A DNA stretch of 64,000 bases from positions 515,885-579,884 of the forward strand of contig ML976698.1 of assembly GCA_010015655.1 (NCBI GenBank), in the 5' to 3' direction. Below, in pieces: positions 33,460 through 45,023 of the stretch. Both the position numbers and the translations under genes were made by a program. Every line of letters begins with the position of its first letter. Position 1 is the first letter of the stretch. Source of the DNA: Bimuria novae-zelandiae CBS 107.79 (lineage: Eukaryota > Ascomycota > Dothideomycetes > Pleosporales > Didymosphaeriaceae). Under the pieces are notes generated by a model. That model saw only the letters and a list, made by a program, of their open reading frames with translations, did not search any database and was not told the DNA's origin.

Positions 33460-34925
33460 ATGAGCAAGATGTGGGAGGTGGATCCGGAGACAAGGAGCAA
33501 GGTGCGCGCGTGCTTGGTCCCATGGGGTTGTTGAGGGTTGGGCGCGAAGCCCTATGGGAGAGCTGGCGAAAGACTATAGACTGACAGGATGTAGCTACTA
33601 GAGATCCAGAAGACGAACGACAATAATCGATGTGTCGACTGCAATGCGCCGAGTCCGCAATGGGTACGCAGAAGCCTCTACCTATGGAACACCAGTACGA
33701 TGCGCATACTGAGTCTCATTTTCTAGGCCTCGCCCAAGCTCGGCATTTTCATGTGCCTATCCTGCTCCGGCATCCACCGTGGCCTCGGCGTACACATTTC
33801 CTTCATCCGCAGCATCACCATGGACGCTTTCAAGGGATCAGAACTCGCACGCATGGCCGCCGGCGGCAACAAGCCCTTTCAAGACTTCTTTGACTCGCAC
33901 CCTTCGAACACGAAAGATGGGAAGAAGTTCGAGACGTCATCGATACAGGAGCGCTACGACTCCGAAGCGGGCGATGAGTGGAAGGAGAGGCTGAGCTGCA
34001 AGGTCGAGAACAGGGAGTTTGACAAGAGCAATCTGCCCAAGCGGGCACCGAAGAAAGAGACCACGTCACTGGGAACAGGCGCGCCTTTGAGCGGGAGAGC
34101 GAGCGGACCAGGGAGCAGGAGTGGCACGCCCCTCGGCAAGACGAGGAGTAACGACTCTGCCACCGCTCTAGGACGCTCAGGCTCCCCGGCGCTCGGCACG
34201 AATGCTATGGGGAACTCGCAAAAATCCAAGAACGAGGCGTACTTTGCGCGCATGGGCTCGGAGAACGCGAACAGGAGGGATGATCTGGCGCCCAGCCAAG
34301 GAGGGAAATACGCGGGCTTTGGCAGCGAGCCGGACCATTGGAAGAAGGAGGATGACTTCGACAAGCCGCCCGCGTTAGATGACTTCCAGAAAGACCCTGT
34401 GGCGGCCCTCACGAAGGGGTTCGGATGGCTTGGTGCGAGCGTGAGCAAGGCAGGGAAGACGGGTTATGAAGGTTGGGTGAAGCCGGGTATGGCGAAGGCA
34501 CGTTTCCTGTCCCATGCAAGATGAGGACTCTTGCATGAAGAGTAAATGCCACTGACTATCCACAATAGCTCGCCGAAGCTGACATAGCCTCCCAAGCCCG
34601 CAACACGGCTGGTATCGTCGGCCAAGGCATCCAATCGGGCGTCGCCAACGCAGGTACTACTTTCAATCGCTTCGTCGAGGGCTCCGACTCTGGCTCATAC
34701 CAGCGCGTACCCAGGGGCGAACCAGGAAAGCAAGACTTTTGGGATAGCTTTGGGGCGCCACCGAAGGGACCAGCTGAAGACAAGAAAGATTTCTGGGATG
34801 AATTTTCGAGTGCTGGGGAGAGCAGGGCCCAGACCGTCGGCGCGAGCAAGAAGCCGAGCGGGATCGGGACGAGCGCCATGAAGAAGCCGGCCAAGAAGGA
34901 GGAGGATGGGTGGGGCGATTGGTGA
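33460..34925 (+). CDS. GCS1: ADP-ribosylation factor GTPase-activating protein (Gcs1/ArfGAP1 type)
   Basis: Stimulates GTP hydrolysis by Arf during Golgi and endosomal vesicle traffic. Exons 33460-33501, 33595-33663, 33727-34497 and 34569-34925 give 412 residues. The ArfGAP zinc finger has Cys27, Cys30, Cys47 and Cys50 (C-x2-C-x16-C-x2-C), with the arginine finger Arg55 in HRGLGVHISFIRS. Downstream are a Ser/Gly-rich linker and amphipathic, Trp- and Gly-bearing segments (GFGWLGASVSKAGKTGYEGW; later QDFWDSFG, KDFWDEF and DGWGDW at the end) resembling ArfGAP1 lipid-packing and coat-binding motifs. The third intron starts with GC (AAG|GCACGT) and ends AATAG, a GC-AG intron. Using GC keeps frame and joins MAK to LAEADIASQA as in relatives. 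Confidence 0.88.
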
Positions 34926-35987
34926 AAGCGTGCGGGAGGAGAAGGTTTGGATAGACTCTGAGAGAGCCGAGGTTGCATATGCGGAGTTTTGGAGTAGTGG
35001 ATGAACGAGGTCAGGGCGAATATTGTCCTGATATACTAGGTTGGCCGTTTCTTTTGCATGCACAATTCTACGTCTCTATCACCAGCTGCACTCTCGCTCA
35101 CCTGCATGACCATCGTCCAGGGGTCAAATCGGAGACACTTGTTGTGTCGCTGCAGAGTCGCTGCCGGTCATCGTGGACGCGACTGCCTTCGACGAACAGC
35201 GACGTCCTCTTCGGGACCTGCACGTACGCTCCTGGGCGAACGTTCGTGGAAGCAGCACACCTGTACCTACTCCATTCCACGAAAGATATCGTCACGTCGA
35301 AGCCGGCCGTACACGGTCCTCTCCCGAGTGTTTATTTAAACCTGCCGCTCGTCCGCTTCTCTTCCTCTCTCCCATCCACCACTCTGTCTCTCGTCCAACC
35401 TTCAGCAGCCAGCTTTACTTGGACTTTGGACGCTTTGCAAGGTACGTACGCCGGTGTCTCCTTTACATTGCTTCACTGGCTTGGGTTGTCGGGTACTGGT
35501 GTCGCTACCCTTCCTCTCCTGCTGCCCTACTCGCATACCCTTCAGCCTTCGGCCTTCACCCTCTTCTTCCTTCATCTCTTCCTTTCCCTCCTTTGACGTC
35601 TCCATCCACCATACCACCTTGGGTATCCACCGCCACCTCTTGCCACCTGCGGTCGACGCGGCTACACAGTGTCGGAACATGGCTAACTCTACCCTAGACC
35701 TCCCCTCGAACGACGCTACATCGGTGTGTACTCCACAGCCTTGCCTACTTCAGACATCGGCATCCAGCCCTCCCGTCTTCGAGGGTGCCAATACTCTGGC
35801 AAACCACCCCGACATTCCTGCTGGCCCAAGCCTGTTCAGTTCTGCTCAGCATTGATTGCAATCTGCCCAGGTACGATTCGCTTTCCCTCCATCGCTCCAT
35901 TATCTGCAGAACCCAACACAACCTGATTCCCCTCTCCTGTCACACGTCATGACAATGATTCTGACTGCTCACAAGGACTGTCCAACC
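34926..35987. other. Intergenic with a long pyrimidine-rich leader
   Basis: From about 35330 to 35930 the plus strand is strikingly C/T-rich (CCTTCCTCTCC, CTTCTTCCTTCATC and similar), typical of promoters and leaders of strongly expressed fungal genes. Donor-like GTGTGTAC near 35723 suggests a possible leader intron. No coding gene is supported. Confidence 0.45.
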
Positions 35988-38225
35988 ATGGCTCCTATCG
36001 GCGCCGTTCTCGCTGTTGCGCTCTTGGCCCTTGGCGGCGTCGAAGCCAAACGCCAGGACAAGGTTTCCTACTCGCTACACGTCGGAGAAACCTGCGACGG
36101 ACATCCACTGTCCGGGGGTCTCTCCGATCTTGCGTTGGACGAATGTCACAGCATCTCAGCAGGCGGCATTAGGTTCCACAAGCACCGGAAGAACAAGAAC
36201 GGCAAGTGGCTCGACAAAGCCAACTCCGGCATGATTCAATGCTACGGTACTTTGTACAACGGCTTCGGATGTCTCCCGGAGAACCACGTCCGCGACATTG
36301 CCCTTCCCAAGGACTTCGAGAAATGCAACTCTGTACACTCGGTCGACGACTCCTCGGTCCGATTCTCGTGTCTGCCAAACCCAGAATACAACGGCTATCC
36401 TACCAAGAAGGAGGTCAACCTACCAGTGACTTCGTACTCCATTGCTGCCGATGGCAAAGCTCACCCTTCTGTACACACGACCCTCTTCAACGCCACTCAG
36501 CATGTCTACCAAACCGATTTCGATGCGACCGAGAATGACACAGTGATCGCGGCTGCTGCCCACGCCGACTTTTCCGACGAAGCATCGCTCGAGCCGCGTG
36601 GGAAGCACAATGTCAAGGGTAAATGGATGAAGCATCCCTGGACAGGCTCACTCATCTGCTACAAGTGCTGGACCAAGCACAGCGACAGCTACTGGAACTT
36701 TAGGTGCCATTCTGGCAATGGCCACAAGAACGACATCGACTGCGGGCCCAAGCCAACATTTCTCCCTCCTCCGGGGACTCTAACTACCGTCACCCTGGCG
36801 AAAACCATAACCCTGTACACAACCTCCACCGTCCACTTACCCATGGAGCCTCATTCGACAGCCGCTCTCGAGAAGCGGTCCGAACACATTCCGGTTACGT
36901 TTCAAAACCCTTGGCTCCCAGGCGAGGACGTTTGTGCTGACGCTGAATGGGAAAAACAAGGCAAGCCCAACTCCGAGATTCGCCTTCAGCACCCTAAGCC
37001 GAGCGAGGAGTGCTATGACTCTAACTATGGTGGTGCCGTCAACGTCAATCCCGACTACCCGCACCCTGGAATGAACCAGGCACAGCCCACTTGTGTTCAA
37101 ACGGTTTTCGTATTCAACAAAGTCATTGTCACCCATGAGCCAGGCTCGACTGTGTATACGGTTCCCTACCCGGTTCCAGCCACAACTTACGCACTCTCTC
37201 CTTCGACCTTTATGTCCCCCACAGTTGTCCTCTCTACTGTTCACCAGCAAATTGTTCAAACCATTCCGACATTGATCACCACAAATGTTCTCGCTCCTGT
37301 GGCCATTTCCACTCCGACAATGGTTGTCACCAGCGTCATCGCCACTCTTACCCACGCCATCGAGTCGACACTTACACTCGATACTCCTACTACAATCATG
37401 GTGCCCATTCCGACAGTGATCACCACCGAGGTTCTCGCTCCTATGGTCATTGCCAGCCCGACAGTGGTTGTTACCAGCTTCCTCACGCTTACCGACGCCA
37501 TCGAGTCGACGATATCAGTAGATACTCCCACCATAATTACCGCACTCATTCCGACTGTAATTTCCACCAATGTAATCACCACGACCTTCACAGCTGTCCC
37601 AACTGTGATTGCCTCGGAAGTTCTGACTACGGTTAACCTACCGGTTCCAACGGTGATCACTACTAACGTGCTCACTTCGACTTTCCTGAACGATGTAACC
37701 AAGGTTATCGACAGTGTGGTGACTACGGTCACTTGGCCCATCACCCCAGTCGTTACGCCCATCACCTCACTGGTCACGGATATCCACTCAATCGTCACGG
37801 ACATCAACTCAGTCGTTTGCTCGCTGGTTACGCCCATCAACCCAATCGTTACGCCCATCGACTCAGTCATCAACTCAATCGTTATGCCTGTTATCCCAGT
37901 CGTTACGCCCATCAGCTCACTGGTCACGGACATCCACTCAATCAACTCAGTCGTTAGCTCGCTGGTTACGCCCATCGACCCAATCGTTACGCCCATCGAC
38001 TCAGTCATCAGCTCGCTCCTTACTCCCATCAACCCAATCACTACGAACGTCATCTCAGTCATTACCTCACTCGTCACGCCCACCAACTTAATTGTTACGC
38101 CCATCACCTCAGTTACACCCGTTGTTTCAGTCGTTACCTCGCTGGTTACGGTTGCACCCATCAGCCCAGTCGTCAAGCCCTTCAGCCCAGTCGTCAAGCC
38201 GATCAACTCAGTCGTTTCGCCGTAA
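35988..38225 (+). CDS. Secreted protein with Cys-rich head and Val/Thr/Ile repeat tail
   Basis: I do not recognise the family. The 745-residue single-exon product starts with a signal peptide (MAPIGAVLAVALLALGGVEA, about 1-20) and a KR pair that may be a Kex2 site. Residues 20-330 carry scattered cysteines (CDGHP, DECHS, CYGTLYNGFGC, CYKCW, FRCHSGNGH) and a second dibasic site in ALEKR. From about 390 the chain is almost free of charge: threonine, valine, isoleucine and proline in loose repeats. The last 163 residues (583-745) are short repeats built on SLVTPI, PIVTPIDSV and SLVTDIHS. At the DNA level these are 30-bp-like units (GTTACGCCCATC). The tail lacks a GPI signal or membrane helix. 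A structural wall or surface protein is possible. The upstream ATG at 35950 would hide the signal peptide. Confidence 0.65.
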   Translation: MAPIGAVLAVALLALGGVEAKRQDKVSYSLHVGETCDGHPLSGGLSDLALDECHSISAGGIRFHKHRKNKNGKWLDKANSGMIQCYGTLYNGFGCLPENHVRDIALPKDFEKCNSVHSVDDSSVRFSCLPNPEYNGYPTKKEVNLPVTSYSIAADGKAHPSVHTTLFNATQHVYQTDFDATENDTVIAAAAHADFSDEASLEPRGKHNVKGKWMKHPWTGSLICYKCWTKHSDSYWNFRCHSGNGHKNDIDCGPKPTFLPPPGTLTTVTLAKTITLYTTSTVHLPMEPHSTAALEKRSEHIPVTFQNPWLPGEDVCADAEWEKQGKPNSEIRLQHPKPSEECYDSNYGGAVNVNPDYPHPGMNQAQPTCVQTVFVFNKVIVTHEPGSTVYTVPYPVPATTYALSPSTFMSPTVVLSTVHQQIVQTIPTLITTNVLAPVAISTPTMVVTSVIATLTHAIESTLTLDTPTTIMVPIPTVITTEVLAPMVIASPTVVVTSFLTLTDAIESTISVDTPTIITALIPTVISTNVITTTFTAVPTVIASEVLTTVNLPVPTVITTNVLTSTFLNDVTKVIDSVVTTVTWPITPVVTPITSLVTDIHSIVTDINSVVCSLVTPINPIVTPIDSVINSIVMPVIPVVTPISSLVTDIHSINSVVSSLVTPIDPIVTPIDSVISSLLTPINPITTNVISVITSLVTPTNLIVTPITSVTPVVSVVTSLVTVAPISPVVKPFSPVVKPINSVVSP
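37734..38225 (+). repeat. Coding minisatellite of the repeat tail
   Basis: Blocks with ACGCCCATC and ACTCAGTC recur about every 30 bp with shuffled order and base changes, encoding TPI-x-x-V/I-V-T. The irregular order points to slippage or unequal exchange. Confidence 0.6.
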
Positions 38226-38863
38226 TATCGGTCGTTACCTCACTGATCAAGCTTCCTCTGTTCCCTCCTCAGTGAGCGGAATGCCTCCACCGGCCTATTT
38301 TATGGACAGTATGGGGTTTCATGATTGCATTTCATGATGGCTAATACGTATTTTCTTTTTCTGTGTTGGGTTTGTTGTTCGTCTTTTATTGTTGGTTTCG
38401 TTACGATGGCATGTTATTCTACGTGGACTTTTCCCACTGTTCATTGAGCACGCGTCTGTGTAGGTAGCTGTCATTGGTAGTCTGATTTCTTTCCCATGAC
38501 GCTGTGTTCCATTGCATTAAAGTTCAGTGAAGTGCTACAGCGTCGTGTTCGTCGCCTCAGGTCGTGCGATCTCTGACTTGGCAATAGATCGACTGATCAT
38601 GCTCAGACATGGTCCGGAAGTGTATGGGCCTCAGCTGCTGGTCCCCATGGGAATTTTCATTCAGTCCCTCTTTTGGTGAGTGATGCAAAGTGAACCGTGG
38701 CTCGTGTAGTATACGATGTAAATTGTCGCTGTGACAAATTGCATCCTCATTTTGATTGTAGGAGCGGACATGCTCATAGTGAAGGCAGCGTCCGCCATGC
38801 CACAGTCCACATGCGCTCTTTTAGCAAACATTCTCGGGAAAGAGGTTGAAGTAGGCCCCCAAT
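38226..38863. other. Intergenic, 3' flank
   Basis: T-rich sequence just after the stop (TTTTCTTTTTCTG, TTGTTGTTCG) suits the 3' untranslated region of the secreted-protein gene. Nothing else is recognised. Confidence 0.4.
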
Positions 38864-40115
38864 CTAAGCCTCGACAACAATCTTCTCAAAGCTAACCCCC
38901 TTCCTCTGCGCATCGATCCCGTCCTGCAGGCTCTCCAAGCCCTTCCCCACGACCCTCGGGGGCGGCACCGCCTTCAACAAGCCGCGCTCGAGCGCCTTCG
39001 GCACCCACTCCCCCCAAACTTTCTCCCCAATCTCGCGATCCCTAAACGCCACCGTCGGCGCCCACACCATGGCGCCCTGCGCGCCCTCGGGCACCCCCGG
39101 GACATCCGGCATCACGCTCGCATACCTGCCGCCACGCTCCTTCCACACGGGCGTCCACCCGGCTACAGACTCCTTGGTGGAAATGCAGTCCACGACGCCG
39201 ACGTATTCTGTCCCTTGGAGCGCGGCGAGGATATCCTGCGTCAGAGAGGGGGACGAGCGAGAAAAGACGGCGTGTGCACCTAGCGAGCGGATAGCATCGA
39301 AATTCTTGGGTCCGCAGACGGCGATGGTTTTGAGGGAGGGCGTGCTGGCGGCGAGTTGGACGGCGGTGGCGCCGACGGAGGCGGAGGCGCCCCATATGAG
39401 TATGGATTTTACATTTCCACCGTTAGCTGGGGGTGGGGAAGGGGAGAGCGTAGGGTAAGGCAGAGAGAGGGTTTTCGCGCTGTACAAGGCGGCGGCGGCG
39501 GCGGAGAGGGCGAGGGGGAGGACGGTTGCGGAGGCGTAGGGGANNNNNNNNNNNNNNNNNNNNNNNNNNNNNNNNNNNNNNNNNNNNNNNNNNNNNNNNN
39601 NNNNNNNNNNNNNNNNNNNNNNNNNNNNNNNNNNNNNNNNNNNNNNNNNNNNNNNNNNNNNNNNNNNNNNNNNNNNNNNNNNNNNNNNNNNNNNNNNNNN
39701 NNNNNNNNNNNNNNNNNNNNNNNTATAAAGGGATGGACGTGAGGTATAGATGTGGAGAGGAGGTGGGAGAGGGCATAAGGGCTTACACAAGCACTCTATC
39801 ACCCTTTTTCACGTGTGTGACGCCGGGTCCGACGGCGTGGACTTCGCCGGCGGAGTCGACGCCGAGGATGTTGGGGTAGGATTTTAGCATGATGCCGAAT
39901 TGTTGGATCTTCCCTGAGCATCTGGGGATTAGTAGCTATCAGGTATGTTTTGGCACTGCCGCGGGAAAGGGAAGGGAGACGGTACAGTCAATGGGGTTAA
40001 TGGCCCACGCGTGATTCTTGATGACGACTTCGCCTTCGCCTGGTGTTGGCATGGGGGCTTCTTTGACGACGACCTGGGCCTTTGCCTCTGGGATCCAGGC
40101 TGCTTGGTTCGTCAT
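38864..40115 (-). CDS. MDR-family (zinc-type ADH-like) oxidoreductase, interrupted by gap
   Basis: A medium-chain dehydrogenase/reductase of the quinone reductase or trans-enoyl reductase-like group, an NAD(P)H-dependent enzyme. Exon 1 is 39986-40115 (MTNQAAWIPEAKAQVVVKEA start), exon 2 is 39787-39914 (WKIQQFGIMLKSYPNILG, DSAGEVHAVG, VKKGDRVLV), joined by a 71-nt intron with phase preserved. Exon 2 ends at a donor GTAAGC. The next part is lost in a 180-base gap. The last exon (from the gap to 38864) has the Rossmann segment ILIWGASASVGATAVQLA and the C-terminal region. The catalytic zinc ligands of true alcohol dehydrogenases are not visible, which suits the zinc-free enoyl reductase group. 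Substrate is unknown. Confidence 0.8.
39544..39723. other. Assembly gap (180 N)
   Basis: All N. It lies inside the MDR oxidoreductase gene and hides about 40-60 codons and probably one splice acceptor. Confidence 0.98.
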
Positions 40116-40789
40116 GTTGGACGGAGTTGAAGGGAGTTGTTGTGATGGTGTTAGGTCGAGGTTTTCTTAGCAGTGCGGAGATGCTCAGGGAGATGAGTGC
40201 AGAAGAGGTGCAAGTATGGGAGAATGCTCGATGTAACTAATGCACATGTAAGATCCCTTCGATACCTCGACCAAATGAATCTGAGTGCGTCGTTTGGAAT
40301 GCCTTTATCCCATGTCCACAGGTCAGGGTCCATGTTTACATACGCCGGCATAGGTCGTACACTGTCTCATATCCGAGCCGAAGTATGGGGAGCCGGCCGT
40401 TATGCATGTTTCCCGTCCGAGACATCGCTTCGGAGAAACACGTGCCTTTTGGGGAATGTTGATGTTCGATGACGGCGTTGATGGAATTAAGCGTCGGAGC
40501 GATGTTAGTGGTGCGGGTTGAGCCGCGGGAGAACCGATCAGCTGAGAGGGAGGCATTAGCCCTGTACGAAGCTCACTTGGGAGCCAGCGATGGAAGCTGG
40601 TATAAAGCGTTGGGAATGTCCTGTTGAAGCGCATTCTTCTTCATTCACAGCTGCCACTGGGCAAAAGAAAGATGGCGGTATGAACAGAACTACAACGACG
40701 GTAGTACAAAACTACGAACAAGCCAGATACTGTACAGATTTCTACAAGAACTTTACCTAATTTACAACATGCATCCATCGTAGCCTAGA
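40116..40789. other. Intergenic
   Basis: Promoter side of the MDR gene and 3' side of the mL46 gene. No gene is recognised. Confidence 0.4.
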
Positions 40790-41853
40790 TTACCGCTCAG
40801 CCAACATGTTCTTGATAGAGCGCCAGTACTTGTCTTCCACCTGCGTCTTGACCTCTTCTTTCGCCAACCACTGGAAATCCTGGAGACCGAATTGGTTTTC
40901 TTTCAAGTTTGCTTGACCGGCCATGATGCGGGCCTTCATGAAGAAGGTCTTGAGACCGAGTTCGTTCAGACCAGACTCAGTCTTGCGCGAGGTGGGGTAA
41001 TCGAGCTGATAGTGACCAATGGGAACGTTGCCGACAATCCAGGTGTTCATGTTTACGCCGGCGGAGTACTCGAGGACACGGTGAGCCGCCTACAGATGAT
41101 TAGCTAAACAGATTGGAGGTCTCTGAGATGGTCCCGTCTTACCTCCTTCAGCGTCTCCTTCTGCAGCCCGTCCTGCGGGAACATCCACTGTCCTTCCTTG
41201 TTCTTCACAAGAAAGTACAGCGTCCTCTGCAGTAAGCGATTTAAGCTCTTGACATCGTTCTTCTTGTCCGCCTCCGTGATCCTAGACATGGGTCTCTCGA
41301 CCGCCTCGTGCTCGACCTTCTTCTGCGCCAAGGGCGAAGGGGTGGTCTCAGTTAGCTCCTGCGCCGGCTGGTCCTCGACACCGGTTGTTTCCGCATCTTC
41401 CAGTAGTCTCTCGACCTGCCAATTGAAATCGCTCTCCTTAGCTCCAACAAGCACCTCGTCATTCCATGCCTCCTCGCCGTAGCCCTTGTACCGACCAATA
41501 TCCCGAGCCGGCGTCAACCGCTGCTTTATCTTACGTTTCCATTCTCTATCCGCAGGTGTCCGTTCCTTGTAATAGAAGTATCTCGTGAACGGCAATGCTG
41601 ATCGCTCGTTGAGACGCCGCTGGTAGAGGAAGAAGGCAGATTCGAAGGGGTGGAGGTCGCGTGTGATTTGGGGAGGACGGGAGAGGACGACGCCGGCATT
41701 GACCTGGTACGAGGTTTGTGGAGACGCCTGGGCGACGGGAGGGATGTGTTGGGAGACGTGGTCCTCGGTCTGGACGGCTGCTGCGGCAGCGGATGCGTAG
41801 TTGCGGGAGAGGGAATCTCTACACGAGCGGCATATCGATTTGCCTGCTTTCAT
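40790..41853 (-). CDS. MRPL17: Mitochondrial large-subunit ribosomal protein mL46
   Basis: A 336-residue component of the large subunit of the mitochondrial ribosome. Exons 41143-41853 and 40790-41089 with a 53-nt intron. The N-terminus (MKAGKSICRSCRDSLSRNYASAAAAAVQ) is basic, Ser/Ala-rich and lacks acids, a mitochondrial targeting sequence. The body shows the mL46 pattern: PPQITRDLHPFESAFFLYQRRLNER near 60-85, and after the intron a NUDIX-like fold (WIVGNVPIGHYQLDYP, KTFFMKARIMAGQ, FQWLAKEEV). The ATG at 41853 is chosen because the open frame upstream begins only with TTG. It is divergent from CCT8. Confidence 0.85.
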
Positions 41854-42644
41854 CAACAACAGCTTCGCTGGCAATCAATTGGTATCCTCACCTGCCCCAG
41901 CGGCAAGGCGCCTCGTCGTCTGGTGTCCGGCGTTCATCTGGGCATGACCAAGTCGCGTTGTCGAATGCGCTCAGCGTCTCCATGTCGAAAAGTTTCGGGG
42001 CGGAGGTGGCGCTTTGGGTTAGCGTGTTCCTGACTAAGCGCGTCTCAATTATTTTCTTCAGAGCGGCGCGAGAGACGATTCCTTAATCTCATGGCACCTA
42101 TCCTTATCCTCAGTATACTCTATCAAGTGAGATTCTGGTCATTTACCGGTGCCTAGACGAACTGAACAGTCTTTTTCGCTAGCGGTACCTTCAAAATTGT
42201 TTTAAGGTGTACGGCTAGATAGATCCTGCTCACATTCCCATCAGCGTGCAGAAAGCGCTATTTCGCGAGACGCAATGTATATATTCCCAAGCACACATAC
42301 GAGTCTGCCTACATGTGAAAGCATCGCTCTAGAGAGCCTGCCTGCTTGCTGTGGCTCCCGCTGTGGAGAAACCTGTTACTTGGATGGGAGAGTCTCGGCA
42401 CAGATTCATGTAGCAGTCAGTAGATCTAAAACAGTCTGATATAATCTCAATCAAATGAAAGCTCCCCAGATGTTCGTCTAACTCGCGAATCCATATCTTC
42501 GCAGCTGCCTTCCCATCCCGAGTGTTGTATAGATCGGCGTTGCCGCCCGCCGACGCCAAGCACAATTTTCGAGAAACAGAACGCGTCCGCGAAGCTCCCA
42601 GGCACCACACCACAACCCCTCAGATACCCCTCTACACCGCCAAA
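41854..42644. other. Shared upstream region of mL46 and CCT8
   Basis: Nearly 800 nt between divergent starts. Open frames on either strand lack domains. A C-rich stretch just before the CCT8 ATG (ACCACACCACAACCCCTCAG) is probably its leader. Confidence 0.4.
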
Positions 42645-44424
42645 ATGTCCCTCACAATACCAAACGCCCCGAACTCCGGCCTGTTCAAGCAGGGCTACCA
42701 GAAGTAAATCCTACCCAGTGCCCCTCACTTCCAAGGAAACGCAGCTAACCACCCCACAACAGCTACGACGCCGAAGATGGAGCAGTCATCCGTAACATTG
42801 ACGCATGTCGGACCATTGCGCAGACCGTTCAGACTTCCCTCGGACCCTATGGCCGCAACAAGATTGTCATAAATCACCTGCAGAAGATGATATTAACGAA
42901 CGATGCGGCGACGATATTGCGGGAGCTCGAGGTCGTCCACCCCGCGGCGAAGCTGCTGGTCATGGCGTCGCAGCAGCAGGAAGCGGAGATGGGCGATGCG
43001 ACAAACATGGTCATGATTCTAGCGGGCGAGCTGTTGAAGAAGGCGGAGGAGCTGATACGGATGGGTCTCAAGACGAGCGATATCGTGTTGGGGTACGAGA
43101 AGGCGCAGAATGCTACTCTGCAGGCTCTGGAAGGTACGTTTGGAATGTTCATGTTTGTTCAGTGGATTGTGCTAATACGCCGCCAGAGCTCGTATGCGAC
43201 AAGGTCGAAGATATCCGGTCACAAGAAGAGCTCAGCAAAGCGATCCGCACCGTCGTGGCAGCCAAGCAGTCTGGCAACGAAGACTTCCTCGCAGACCTCG
43301 TAGCTGAAGGCGTTCTGGCCGTGCTCCCCAAGAACCCCGTCAACTTCAACGTAGACAACATCCGGGTAGTCAAGATTATGGGCAGCGCCCTGGAGCAGAG
43401 CAAGGTCGTCAAGGGCATGGTTTTCGCTCGGGAACCTGAAGGCAACATCAAGAAGGCTACCAAGGCCAAGGTCGGCGTCTTCTCATGTCCCATCGACATT
43501 TCACAGACGGAGACCAAGGGCACCGTGCTATTACACAATGCGAAGGAGATGATGGACTTCACAAAGGGCGAGGAGCAACAGATCGAGCAGATCGTGAAGG
43601 AGCTACACGACTCAGGCCTACGTGTCATTGTAGCAGGTTCGACCGTCGGCGAGCTTGCCGCGCACTACCTCAACCGCTACAACATCCTCGTCATCAAGGT
43701 CCTATCCAAGTTCGAGCTCCGCCGCCTCTGCCGCGTCGTCGGTGCCACACCGCTCGCCCGCCTCGGTGCCCCCATGCCAGATGAAATGGGCTCCGTCGAC
43801 GTCGTAGAAACCCTCGAAATCGGCGGCGACCGCGTCACCGTCTTCAGACAAGAGAACGAGCAGACACGGACAGCAACGCTCGTGCTCCGCGGCGCAACCC
43901 AGAACCACCTCGACGACGTGGAGCGCGCCATCGACGATGGTGTCAACGTGGTCAAGGCCATCACCCGCGACGCGCGCCTTGTCCCCGGCGCGGGCGCCAC
44001 CGAGATGCAGCTCATCGAGCGCATCAAGTCGCTCGCCGATCGCACGCCCGGCCTCTCGCAGTACAGCATCCGCAAGTACGCCGAGGCTTTCGAAGTCATT
44101 CCCCGCACGCTCGCAGAGTCCGCTGGCCTCGATGCCACCGAGGTACTCGCCCGCTTGTACGTCGCACATGCCGCGCAAAAGGGCAAGAAAGACGATGAAT
44201 GGACCGTTGGTGTGGACATTGAGAACGACGATGGTACCGGCACTTTAGATGCGAGGGACGAGGGCATCCTGGATCTATGGGTGAGCAAGAGCTGGGCTAT
44301 CAGGCTGGCGACGGAGGCGGCGAGGACCGTGTTGAGCGTTGACCAGATCATCGTCGCGAGACAAGCCGGTGGGCCGAAGATGCCGGGTAAGGCGCAGCAG
44401 GGTAACTGGGACCAAGATGATTAG
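42645..44424 (+). CDS. CCT8: T-complex chaperonin subunit theta (CCT8)
   Basis: One of eight subunits of the cytosolic TRiC/CCT chaperonin that folds actin and tubulin. Exons 42645-42703, 42763-43133 and 43187-44424 (introns 59 and 53 nt) give 555 residues. Group II chaperonin signatures are present: TSLGPYGRNKIVIN near 48-61, LTNDAATILRELEVVHPAAKLL, the nucleotide-binding MGDATNMV (GDAT where most paralogues have GDGT), and late in the protein RDARLVPGAGATEMQL and EGILDLWVSKSWAIRLATEAA. The KGTVLLHNAKEM and FTKGEEQQIEQIVKEL apical-domain segments are theta-like. The C-terminus is short and acidic (NWDQDD). Confidence 0.93.
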
Positions 44425-45023
44425 ACGGTCTCGTAGGAGGTAGGGGTTTGGAACGTGTATAATGATAGCTGAATACCACGAGTCGATGCACGTAGTCATC
44501 GCATCGAAGCATAAATCTCACGCTAATCGGGTGAAGTCATACGATATTATGACGGTGTGAAAAAAGAGGAAGAAAAGTGCAGCGGCTACAATCAGTGCTC
44601 AAAGCAAAATATCAATATGCCATCCACAGTCTCTCCCACATCACTCAAGTGACACAGATATCGATTTTTAGGCAGTGCTTCATGTTGTACTTGATGTTTC
44701 TTCTTTACATTCATGCTATAATCGATCATACAGACAAACGAGAAGTTGCTCAGTCTGTGCCCTATCCGCCCCTCCGCGACGCTGCAAATTAGCGTTAGGC
44801 AATACGCCTGTGCTATCCCTGATATACATAGTGATGCTCTCTTTTCCGTCCTCCCCACTATGAAGGAAAGGGTATTGGTATCAGTCTGACCGCTTTTGTT
44901 CTTCCCCAAGAATGATGCAACAGACGCCATGGAACTCCGGATCGTACATGCAAAAGCCCTAGCTGCGAGCTGGAAGACGTGTGTGTCGATTGTGCGTGTG
45001 TAAAGCAGACGGCCGGGGTGTCT
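44425..45023. other. Intergenic between convergent CCT8 and ISY1
   Basis: Both genes end here. No gene is supported; the sequence should hold two 3' untranslated regions. Confidence 0.45.

Noticed and set aside
37256..38206. A 316-codon minus-strand frame over the repeat tail
   Set aside because: It is the mirror of the valine/threonine repeat (GAC/GTC codons read backwards) and has no independent features.
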